From Gemmatimonadota bacterium (GTDB lineage: Bacteria > Orphanbacterota > Orphanbacteria > Orphanbacterales > Orphanbacteraceae), in the NCBI GenBank assembly GCA_013002425.1, contig JABDJQ010000049.1, positions 1-6,396 on the forward strand: a DNA stretch of 6,396 nt, given 5' to 3'. How positions within the stretch are numbered: position 1 is the stretch's first letter; every line of letters begins with the position of its first letter. The translations under genes were made by a program, and so were the position numbers. The notes beneath the pieces were generated by a model. It was given only the letters and a program-made list of their open reading frames with translations. It was not told the DNA's origin and did not search any database. Positions 1-5,361 of the stretch are shown piece after piece.

Positions 1-350
1 CGTATCCGCTGCTGATCGGCGACCCGACCGGGCAGTACCCTGTCGATCGCATTCATACCGACGTGCGCATCGTGAACAGATCCGCGCTGCCGCTTCGCAT
101 TCCCAGGCTCCGGATTCCATTGCCGAACCTCGCCGTATACGCGGGATCCGGCGGCGCGCTCTGGACCGAATCCGTGCAGCTCGTTTCCGAGGGAGACTGG
201 CCGCGCGCGAACATCGAAATCCGCAAATGGCCTCCGAAGCACGCGGGGAACGCGACGCGCGTTTCGGAGCAGCGCGTCACGCGAAGCCGCGGACTGACGC
301 GTGCGTTCGGCGAACTCATGCGCGTACTGCCGGGGTCGAGCGATGACTGA
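1..350 (+). CDS. DUF432-like protein, C-terminal part (5' end outside window)
   Basis: An open frame runs from the left edge (first full codon at base 3) to the TGA at 348-350. It gives about 115 residues of a C-terminal region with no stop and no convincing internal start, so the gene begins upstream. The visible part reads as beta-strand-rich: a segment of the type VRIVNRSALPLRIPRLRIPL, then LAVYAGSGGALWTESVQL, then ANIEIRKWPP. This matches my memory of the C-terminal half of DUF432 (PF04254), where a strand with N-R-S precedes a hydrophobic 'P-x-x-x-L-x-V-Y' segment. That assignment is from memory and is tentative. The tail after residue 85 is basic and probably flexible. I see no membrane segment. 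The gene ends inside the start of the MscS gene (ATGACTGA overlap), which suggests translational coupling and a shared role. Function is unknown; a soluble accessory to the channel is inference only. Confidence 0.6.
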   Translation, partial: YPLLIGDPTGQYPVDRIHTDVRIVNRSALPLRIPRLRIPLPNLAVYAGSGGALWTESVQLVSEGDWPRANIEIRKWPPKHAGNATRVSEQRVTRSRGLTRAFGELMRVLPGSSDD

Positions 351-1227
351 ATTGCTCGCCTTTCTCGGCTGGGACCAGCTTCTGTCGCACGAGCGCATCG
401 TCGGCTTCACGCGGGCCGCCATCGTGCTCATCATCGGCTTCACGATCGGACGAATCCTGGCCGCGCTGATCAGCGGGCTGGTCGGCCGCCGGGGAACGCC
501 ACAGCACGCGGTTCTCACGCGTCACGTCGTCTTCTACGGCATCGCGCTCCTCGCGCTCAGTACGGCGCTTCATCAAGTGGGCCTTCATATGGGCGTGCTG
601 CTCGGGGCGGCCGGGGTCCTTTCGGTCGCGATCGGCTTCGCGTCGCAGGCGTCGGCTTCGAACCTCGTGAGCGGTCTTTTTCTGATCGCCGAGAAACCGT
701 TCGTGATCGGCGACGTGATCCAGATCGACGGCCAGAAAGGCGAAATCCTCTCGATCGATCTGCTTTCGGTCAAGCTGCGCACGTTCGACAACCTGTCCGT
801 GCGCGTGCCGAACGAGAAGCTGATCCAGTCGACCGTGATCAACCTGTCGCGTTTCCCGATTCGCCGCGTCGATATTCCGATCGGCGTCGCCTACAAAGAG
901 GACATGGACCGCGTGCGTGACATTCTGATGGAAGCCGCGCGCGTGCATCCGCTTTCGCTCGAAGAGCCGAACCCGTTATTCATCTATAAAGGATATGGAG
1001 ACTCGTCACTCGACATTCAGTTCTCGATCTGGACGCGGCGCGAAAACTATCTGACGCTCGTGAACGAGATGCGGATCAATATCAAGAAGGCGTTCGATGA
1101 AGCGGGGATCGAGATTCCGTTCCCGCACCGGTCGCTCTACGCGGGCTCGATTACGGATCCGTTCCCGGTGCAGGTTATCGACGGCGACCGGACCCCCCAA
1201 GCCACCCCCGGCGACGAAAATAGATGA
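343..1227 (+). CDS. mscS: MscS-family small-conductance mechanosensitive channel
   Basis: This encodes a 294-residue inner-membrane channel that opens under membrane tension and releases solutes after hypo-osmotic shock. The length is close to E. coli MscS (286). Three membrane helices are visible at about residues 19-45, 59-79 and 82-116. The last is the pore-lining TM3, a Gly/Ala-rich helix with GAAGVLSVAIGFASQASASN (about 88-107). It is followed by the family's typical E-K-P-F-x-I-G-D (117-124), the beta domain containing VRVPNEKLI (153-161), and the C-terminal alpha/beta domain ending at about IPFPHRSLY (258-266). I chose the ATG at 343, not the in-frame GTG at 301. It gives the normal N-terminus, overlaps the upstream stop by only 8 bases and has a G-rich stretch (332-335) seven bases ahead. 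Residues 278-294 lie antisense to the CorA 3' end and are a non-conserved hydrophilic tail. The symbol is the family name; orthology is not proven. Confidence 0.93.
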   Translation: MTELLAFLGWDQLLSHERIVGFTRAAIVLIIGFTIGRILAALISGLVGRRGTPQHAVLTRHVVFYGIALLALSTALHQVGLHMGVLLGAAGVLSVAIGFASQASASNLVSGLFLIAEKPFVIGDVIQIDGQKGEILSIDLLSVKLRTFDNLSVRVPNEKLIQSTVINLSRFPIRRVDIPIGVAYKEDMDRVRDILMEAARVHPLSLEEPNPLFIYKGYGDSSLDIQFSIWTRRENYLTLVNEMRINIKKAFDEAGIEIPFPHRSLYAGSITDPFPVQVIDGDRTPQATPGDENR

Positions 1228-2152
1228 GCATGCCGACTGCGACCGTAAACATCGAAACGAGCAGGGCAGGATAGCCCCACGGAAGCTTGAGCTCCGGCAT
1301 ATTTTCGAAATTCATCCCGTAAAGCCCGGCCATGAATCCGAGTGGAATGAAGATCGTGGCGATGATCGTAAGCACCTTCATGACTTCGTTCATCCGGTGG
1401 CTCGCCTGCGAAAGATAGAAGTCGACGAGATCCGACGTCTGGTCGCGCAGCCCCTCCATCGTGTCCAGAATCCGGATGCAGTGATCGCTGCAGTCGCGCA
1501 GGTAGATGCGTGCGGTTTCCGAAATCGGCGCGAGTTCGTCGCGTGAAAGAACGCGGAGCGCCTCGCGATGTCCCGCGAGAACCTGGCGGATCATGCGCAG
1601 GTGACGCTTCGTCGCCAGCAAGTCGACCAGCAGTTCGTCATCAGCTCCCTCCAGAATCACGCGCTCGATATCTTCCGCGCCTTCGGCAATCTCGTCCGCG
1701 ATCGGAAAGTACGCATCGATGACCGCATCGATCAGCGCATACATCAGGTAGTCGGCGCCGAATCGCCGAATGCGCGGGCCGCCCTGCTCGATGCGTGTGA
1801 GCACGCCGTCGAAGCACGTCGTCGTCTCCTGGCAGAACGAAAGCAGAAACGCGTCGCCGAGAAAGAACGACACCTGAATCGTCGGATCGCTCGGCCGCGC
1901 GCCCGGAATGCGGGCGACCACGAACACGTGCTGGCCGTACTCCTCCACTTTCGGGCGCTGCTTGTTCGTGCCGATATCCTCGCGCACGAGACGGTGCATC
2001 CCGAACTTCTCCGCGAGCTGATCGAGCTCCGCGTCCGTTCCCCCCTCAACGTGCACCCAGTCGATCCGGTCCGGATGCACTTCGAGCGATGTCAGGTCGT
2101 CATGGATGAGTTCGTAGTGTTCGACGTTGTAGGAGTGATGATGCGTGCCCAT
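1175..2152 (-). CDS. corA: CorA-family magnesium/cobalt (divalent cation) transport protein
   Basis: This is a 325-residue inner-membrane cation channel of the CorA/MIT family, which in characterised members forms pentamers that import Mg2+, Co2+ or Ni2+. The signature G-M-N is at residues 279-281, in the context AGLYGMNFENMPE at the end of TM1 (about 258-278). TM2 follows at about 292-311, then the usual basic end RRRGWL (313-318). The large cytoplasmic N-domain shows family-typical KQRPKVEEYGQHVFVVAR (64-81) and a long acidic/basic helix (about 150-255) leading to SHRMNEVMKVLTIIATIF. The first residues are His-rich (H4-H6, H12, H17), which is unusual. The ATG at 2150-2152 is preceded by AGGT a few bases upstream. 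The gene lies 60 bases after the antiporter gene on the same strand. Its last 17 residues share DNA with the MscS C-terminus on the other strand. The symbol is by family. Confidence 0.94.
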   Translation of the reverse strand: MGTHHHSYNVEHYELIHDDLTSLEVHPDRIDWVHVEGGTDAELDQLAEKFGMHRLVREDIGTNKQRPKVEEYGQHVFVVARIPGARPSDPTIQVSFFLGDAFLLSFCQETTTCFDGVLTRIEQGGPRIRRFGADYLMYALIDAVIDAYFPIADEIAEGAEDIERVILEGADDELLVDLLATKRHLRMIRQVLAGHREALRVLSRDELAPISETARIYLRDCSDHCIRILDTMEGLRDQTSDLVDFYLSQASHRMNEVMKVLTIIATIFIPLGFMAGLYGMNFENMPELKLPWGYPALLVSMFTVAVGMLIYFRRRGWLGGSGRRR

Positions 2153-2159
2153 GACCTAT

Positions 2160-2188
2160 CTAGTAGACCAATCGCATGGACGTGTCAA
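2160..2188 (-). promoter_or_regulatory. Candidate promoter for the CorA gene
   Basis: Read on the minus strand, a perfect sigma-70 -35 box TTGACA lies at 2188-2183. After a 17-base spacer comes TACTAG at 2165-2160, a poor -10 (3 of 6 matches). If used, transcription would begin near 2153, at or next to the CorA ATG, giving an almost leaderless message. The exact -35 and correct spacing are seen; activity is inference. The alternative is that CorA is simply read through from the antiporter gene 60 bases upstream. Confidence 0.35.
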
Positions 2189-2212
2189 TTGCGGCGTGTG
2201 CGGGCGGCTTCG

Positions 2213-2228
2213 TCACGACCGCTCGTGA
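2213..2228 (-). repeat. Perfect 6-base inverted repeat at the antiporter stop codon
   Basis: TCACGA and TCGTGA flank a four-base loop, and the final TGA is the antiporter stop codon. On the minus-strand message this would form a small hairpin at the end of the antiporter frame, in the gap before CorA. It is not followed by a T-run (the next bases are CGAAGCCGCCC), so it is not a standard intrinsic terminator. It could be an RNA-stability element, or chance. Confidence 0.35.
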
Positions 2229-3487
2229 TCTGAATAACCGGCGCGCGTCGGAAGCGTCGGATAATCCATGAACTCGTGCGCGCCCGCGCGATCGCGCCCT
2301 TCCACGTAGCGCCCGATCCAGCCCGCCCCGGGACGGGCGCTGAGCCCGTGCAGATAGACGGAGAGGAAGACGGTCGCCATCACGACGGACGAGATCTGAT
2401 GGCGCACTTCGAGGTGAAACTCGCCGAGAATGAGCAGCGTGAACAGGATCGATGCGAGCCCGCGCGGGCCGAACCAGCCTACGAAAAGCCGCGTCCCCCA
2501 TCCTGTCGGGCTCCCGATGAGCGAGAGGACAGCCGGACCGATTCGAATGACGGTCAGGCTGAGCACGGCGTAGAGAAGAGTCATCCCGGTCATGTGCGGA
2601 AGCGCGTCCGGCAGCAGGACGGCGCCGAACAGCAGAAACGCCACGAGCGTGAGCAGCTGTCCCTCGAGTTCCGCGTACTCTTCGAGCGGCTCGCAGACCG
2701 ATCGATGGAAATTGCCGAGCATCATGCCCGCGAGGAACGCCGCGATGAAACCGTTTCCGTGAGCGTGCTCCGCAAAGCCGTACGCGAGAAGCGCGATGGC
2801 GATCCCCGAGAGCTTGACGAACCCGGCGGTCATCCAGGAGGCTCGCGAAGCGCGCGCGACGAGCAGTCCGCCGAGCCAGCCGACTCCGATGCCCACCAGA
2901 GCGCCGAACGCGATCTGTCGTATCAGGTAGAGAACCCACCCGTCGAGAGTGCCGAGTTCATGACACGCGAGCGCGGCGAAGAACATCACCGCGGGAAGGG
3001 CGAGTCCGTCGTTCAGGCCGCTCTCGACATTGACCGACTGCCGCACCGCCTTCGGCACGATCGGGCTCGAAACGACCGCGAGTCCGAGAGCAGCGTCGGT
3101 GGGCGCCAGGATCGCGGCGAGCAGCGCCGCTTCCGCAATCGTGAACGACGGAAAGAGCCAGCGCGCGACGAGCGTACCCGCCAGAATGGAGAGCGGAAGT
3201 CCGATCCCGAGGAGCCGCGCCGGCACCTTCACCTGGTGCTTCAATACCCCGAGATCGATGCGGGCGGCATCGCTGAAGAGCACGATGATGAGCGTGATCT
3301 CCGCGAGCAGATGAATGCCCGGGTCCCCGGGCGAGAGGGTGAGCAGACCCGCGCCGGCCGAACCGATCGAAAAGCCCACGATCACGAACACCATCGGCGG
3401 CGTCAGGAACGAGCGCTCGACGCGCCCGGAAATCAGCCCGTAGAGAAGCGTCACGGCCGCAATGACATAAATCAGCGTCAGGTCCAT
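2213..3487 (-). CDS. CPA1-type Na+(K+)/H+ antiporter, NhaP-like
   Basis: This is a 424-residue integral membrane protein with about 12 hydrophobic segments from residue 3 to 385. It belongs to the monovalent cation:proton antiporter superfamily (Na_H_Exchanger domain), which exchanges cytoplasmic Na+ or K+ for protons to control pH and salt. Visible CPA1 landmarks are APTDAAL (128-134, D131 in the unwound helix), the paired N-D in NVESGLNDG (N159, D160), a conserved Arg in VIRIGPAV (R315), and the late motif GWFGPRGLAS (337-346). The C-terminus after about 386 is short and hydrophilic, with no TrkA/RCK regulatory domain, unlike many K+-specific relatives. The ATG at 3485-3487 has no strong Shine-Dalgarno sequence, but it starts directly at the first membrane helix. 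Divergent from the NRDE gene and upstream of CorA, it makes the minus strand a two-gene cation-handling unit. Ion preference cannot be read from sequence. Confidence 0.92.
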   Translation of the reverse strand: MDLTLIYVIAAVTLLYGLISGRVERSFLTPPMVFVIVGFSIGSAGAGLLTLSPGDPGIHLLAEITLIIVLFSDAARIDLGVLKHQVKVPARLLGIGLPLSILAGTLVARWLFPSFTIAEAALLAAILAPTDAALGLAVVSSPIVPKAVRQSVNVESGLNDGLALPAVMFFAALACHELGTLDGWVLYLIRQIAFGALVGIGVGWLGGLLVARASRASWMTAGFVKLSGIAIALLAYGFAEHAHGNGFIAAFLAGMMLGNFHRSVCEPLEEYAELEGQLLTLVAFLLFGAVLLPDALPHMTGMTLLYAVLSLTVIRIGPAVLSLIGSPTGWGTRLFVGWFGPRGLASILFTLLILGEFHLEVRHQISSVVMATVFLSVYLHGLSARPGAGWIGRYVEGRDRAGAHEFMDYPTLPTRAGYSDHERS

Positions 3488-3512
3488 GACAGCAGCATAA
3501 GCAAGATGAAAA

Positions 3513-3525
3513 CTCTATTATAGAG
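3513..3525. promoter_or_regulatory. Palindrome with consensus -10 box in the 40-base divergent promoter region
   Basis: CTCTAT-T-ATAGAG is a perfect 6+1+6 inverted repeat between the divergent antiporter and NRDE genes. On the minus strand it contains the exact -10 hexamer TATAAT (3522-3517), which would place a start near 3510 and a leader of about 22 bases for the antiporter. On the plus strand the same palindrome gives TATTAT (3516-3521), whose start would fall near the NRDE ATG at 3528. No good -35 box is seen on either strand. The symmetry also suits a repressor or activator site. The GAG at 3523-3525 may serve as a weak ribosome site for NRDE. Confidence 0.45.
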
Positions 3526-3527
3526 AT

Positions 3528-4250
3528 ATGTGTACGGCGACCTGGTTCCTGCGGAAGAACGGCTACGAGTTCTTCTTCAATCGAGATGAACGAAAAAGCC
3601 GCCTCCCGGCGGCCGCGCCGGCGGTTCGCGAAGCGAGGGACGGGGTGCGGTTCATCGCGCCGGCCGACGGCGACCACGGCGGATCGTGGATTGCTGCGAA
3701 CGAGCACGGCCTTTCGATCGGGCTCCTGAACCGTTACGAGGTGCCGTTCGACCGGACCCGGACGTATCGGAGCCGCGGGCTGCTCGTGCTCGATCTCGCG
3801 TCGTCTCGAAGCGGAGACGAAATCGCGCGCAGGCTTGCAGCGGCCCGGGCGGATCGATACCCGCCGTTCCGCGTGATCGTGCTCGCGCCGGGCGAAGGAG
3901 CCCGCGTCTTCGCGTGGGACGGATCACGGATCGCCGAGGAGGCTGCCGCGCAGCCCGTCGTTTCGTCATCACACGCCGGACTCGCGCGCGTCACGACCAC
4001 GCGAACCGACGCGTTCGCGCCGATCGCTTCGGGGGCGCGGTACGAAAGCACACGCGCCGCGCATCTTCGTTTTCATCATGATCATGGAGAAGGACCGAGC
4101 GCTTACTCGGTCTGCATGCATCGGGACGATGCGGAGACGCGCAATTTCACACACGTGATCGTGAGCGCGGACACGGTGACCCTTCGTCAGAAGCCGGACG
4201 CGCCGTGCCGCTCGGACTATCTGGCGGACATGATTCTGAAGCGGGTCTAG
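3528..4250 (+). CDS. TANGO2/NRDE-family protein (Ntn-hydrolase-like)
   Basis: This is a 240-residue soluble protein of the NRDE family (PF05742), named after the motif N-R-D-E seen here at residues 18-21. The protein begins M-C-T, so Cys2 would become the N-terminal residue after methionine removal, as expected for the nucleophile of Ntn-hydrolase folds; that role is inferred for this family. Further landmarks are GGSWIAANEHGLSIGLLNRY (51-70), FRVIVLAPGEGARVFAWDG (114-132) and a C-terminal SVCMHRDDAETRNFTHVIVS (194-213), all where family members have them. The length is normal to slightly short. The eukaryotic homologue TANGO2 is linked to Golgi organisation and haem or lipid handling; bacterial function is not settled. 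I see no signal peptide. The start is fixed by the conserved MCT and by the stretch only 40 bases from the divergent antiporter. Its stop overlaps the next gene's stop. Confidence 0.9.
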   Translation: MCTATWFLRKNGYEFFFNRDERKSRLPAAAPAVREARDGVRFIAPADGDHGGSWIAANEHGLSIGLLNRYEVPFDRTRTYRSRGLLVLDLASSRSGDEIARRLAAARADRYPPFRVIVLAPGEGARVFAWDGSRIAEEAAAQPVVSSSHAGLARVTTTRTDAFAPIASGARYESTRAAHLRFHHDHGEGPSAYSVCMHRDDAETRNFTHVIVSADTVTLRQKPDAPCRSDYLADMILKRV

Positions 4251-5092
4251 TAGCCCAGGCCCGCGGGGAACGGTTCGCCGTCGCCGCCGGGAACCGGGTA
4301 GTTCCCGTTCGCGAACAAGGTCCGCATTTTCTCGGCTCTGTCGGCGATTCCGTAGAGCAGTTCGTCGAGGGTCGACATCGCGTAACGCACCACGAGGCTT
4401 TCGGGAATCATGCCCCCGATCACGGATGTAACGCCGTAGATCAGCAGCGTCTTGTCTTCGCGAAGCCGTACGGCGATCCACGCGCCGTGGTTCACGGGCG
4501 TAAAGATCGATTTCTGCGCTTCCGCCATCGTAATACCGGACACGAGCCCCCGGCCGACGAGCCGTTTCGCTTCCGCTTCGCCGCCCGGATTCAGATCCCA
4601 CGTCTGTTCCCACACTTTGCCGCGTGTCGCATCCGCGAGCTCGAGGTTGTTCGTGAGATCGATCAGCCAGTGCCGGTTCGTGACCGGCCAGGGCAGCTTG
4701 ATGTGCTGGTACCAGGTGCTGTTGCCGACCGAATCGCTCTTCGCCTGATACTCGGTGAGCCCCTTGACCGGCAGGTAGTCGGGCTCGAGCGCCGCCAGCC
4801 AGACGGCCGGACGCGGATGATCGATCAGAATGTACCCTAGCGCCCGCTGCGGGTCGTCAGGGGTGGCTCCCTTCTCACGGATCTTCGCCACGCCGCCGTT
4901 CAGTACTTCCTCGATCTGCTTTCCCGACAGCAGCGGAACGGGCACCGACGCGTTGGCGTTGTAGATCCCGATTCCGGCGCGGATCTCGTTCGGGCGCACG
5001 TCGCCGGCGTCGCGGTCGTCATCGGCGAGAACGCGGGGGACAGGGGCGGACATCATCAGGAAAACGGCAAAAATCACGATCAGGCGGTTCAA
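4247..5092 (-). CDS. Exported START/SRPBCC-like domain protein
   Basis: This is a 281-residue protein with a clear N-terminal signal peptide: MNR, a hydrophobic core LIVIFAVFLMM, and a likely signal peptidase I site VLA|DDD after residue 24. It therefore probably acts in the periplasm or outside the cell. The mature part resembles the START/SRPBCC lipid-binding fold: a helix near 56-70, strands around ALGYILIDHP, then TWYQHIKLPWPVTNRHWLIDLTNN (126-149), which fits the 'P-x-P-V-x-x-R-x-x' signature of START domains. The end GAWIAVRL..LIYGVTSVIGGMIPESLV (203-234) precedes the long C-terminal helix (about 235-260). The ligand is unknown; a hydrophobic small molecule is inference. The start is TTG: the frame has a TGA nine bases upstream, and later ATGs (residues 13-14) would destroy the signal peptide. 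GAGG lies about 11 bases upstream of the TTG. It ends tail-to-tail with the NRDE gene. Confidence 0.75.
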   Translation of the reverse strand: MNRLIVIFAVFLMMSAPVPRVLADDDRDAGDVRPNEIRAGIGIYNANASVPVPLLSGKQIEEVLNGGVAKIREKGATPDDPQRALGYILIDHPRPAVWLAALEPDYLPVKGLTEYQAKSDSVGNSTWYQHIKLPWPVTNRHWLIDLTNNLELADATRGKVWEQTWDLNPGGEAEAKRLVGRGLVSGITMAEAQKSIFTPVNHGAWIAVRLREDKTLLIYGVTSVIGGMIPESLVVRYAMSTLDELLYGIADRAEKMRTLFANGNYPVPGGDGEPFPAGLGY

Positions 5093-5129
5093 TTCTCGTC
5101 ATTCCTCTCGCGTGTTGGCGGTTCAGGAC

Positions 5130-5138
5130 AATATATCA
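5130..5138 (-). promoter_or_regulatory. Candidate extended -10 promoter for the START-like gene
   Basis: On the minus strand TGATATATT (5138-5130) is an extended -10 element: TG, one base, then TATATT (5 of 6 matches to consensus). It sits in the most A+T-rich patch of the intergenic region. Transcription would start near 5123, leaving a leader of about 30 bases that keeps the GAGG ribosome site. No TTGACA-like box is seen at the right distance, which extended -10 promoters can do without. Confidence 0.4.
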
Positions 5139-5235
5139 CTAATCCCTGGCGGCATAGCGGCCGAACATCAGATTGGTGCACAACTTGCAAACTTCAGGTG
5201 CGGGGGACCGGCCGTTCTGATCCGTATTGCTCTAA

Positions 5236-5300
5236 GAACAGCGGAGTCTTGCGACAAGTTCCCCTGTTCAGCAGCCGTGCTCTGTGCGTCGGCTGAACAG
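5236..5300 (+). promoter_or_regulatory. Mutually exclusive stem-loops in the leader of the hydrolase-like gene
   Basis: Stem A: GAACAG (5236-5241) pairs with CTGTTC (5264-5269). Inside it GGA (5243-5245) pairs with TCC (5260-5262), G5246 can wobble with T5259, and CTTG (5248-5251) pairs with CAAG (5255-5258) around the triloop CGA. That is about 14 pairs with one mismatch and one bulge. Stem B: CTGTTCAGC (5264-5272) pairs perfectly over 9 bases with GCTGAACAG (5292-5300) across a 19-base loop. Both use 5264-5269, so only one can form at a time. No T-run follows either stem, so this is not a plain terminator. Stem B could instead be a protein-binding operator. The pairing is seen; a regulatory role is inference. 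Confidence 0.45.
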
Positions 5301-5361
5301 ATGCTGAAAATCTGAACCGAACGCGTCAGAGGATCGACACTGAAAAGGACCGACACCGAAC

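Larger units (their letters stand above)
5103..5361. other. Divergent intergenic region between START-like and hydrolase-like genes
   Basis: These 259 bases are the only sizeable non-coding stretch. They are visibly less G+C-rich than the genes and lack their codon pattern. They hold the candidate START-gene promoter at the left and the two competing stem-loops at 5236-5300. Short direct repeats of GCTGAA/CTGAAC lie at about 5292-5318. AAGGA at 5345-5349 is a ribosome-site candidate 12 bases before the ATG at 5362. I found no convincing sigma-70 promoter for the plus-strand gene and no credible small protein. Confidence 0.6.

Noticed and set aside
301..342. Upstream GTG start that would extend the MscS protein by 14 residues
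   Set aside because: It adds a sequence unlike MscS N-termini and overlaps the upstream gene by 50 bases. The ATG at 343 fits the family and the coupled-overlap arrangement.
316..948. A 210-codon minus-strand frame opposite the MscS gene
   Set aside because: Rich in R, D and H without any domain and fully antisense to conserved MscS sequence.
1195..1225. Bidirectional terminator between MscS and CorA
   Set aside because: The C-rich stretch there has no inverted repeat or T-run; the genes overlap instead.
1568..2233. A 221-codon plus-strand frame opposite the CorA gene
   Set aside because: Arginine-rich and without motifs; the opposite strand has a complete CorA with GMN motif.
2276..3523. 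A 415-codon open frame on the plus strand opposite the antiporter gene
   Set aside because: It is extremely rich in R, E, D and H, has no recognisable domain and lies wholly antisense to a well-supported membrane protein. This is a codon-bias shadow in GC-rich DNA.
5264..5300. LexA/SOS box reading of the CTGTTCAGC...GCTGAACAG inverted repeat
   Set aside because: The half-sites are separated by 19 bases and do not fit CTGT-N8-ACAG or GAAC-N4-GTTC spacing, and the neighbouring genes are not SOS-type.
5264..5300. Intrinsic terminator at the 9-base stem
   Set aside because: Neither strand has a T-run after the stem, and the position upstream of a start does not suit a gene-end terminator.
5112..5315. 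A 67-codon plus-strand small frame (GTG start) in the intergenic region
   Set aside because: No ribosome site at the start, codon use unlike the neighbours, and it runs across both stem-loop structures. It could only be revived by conservation or ribosome profiling.
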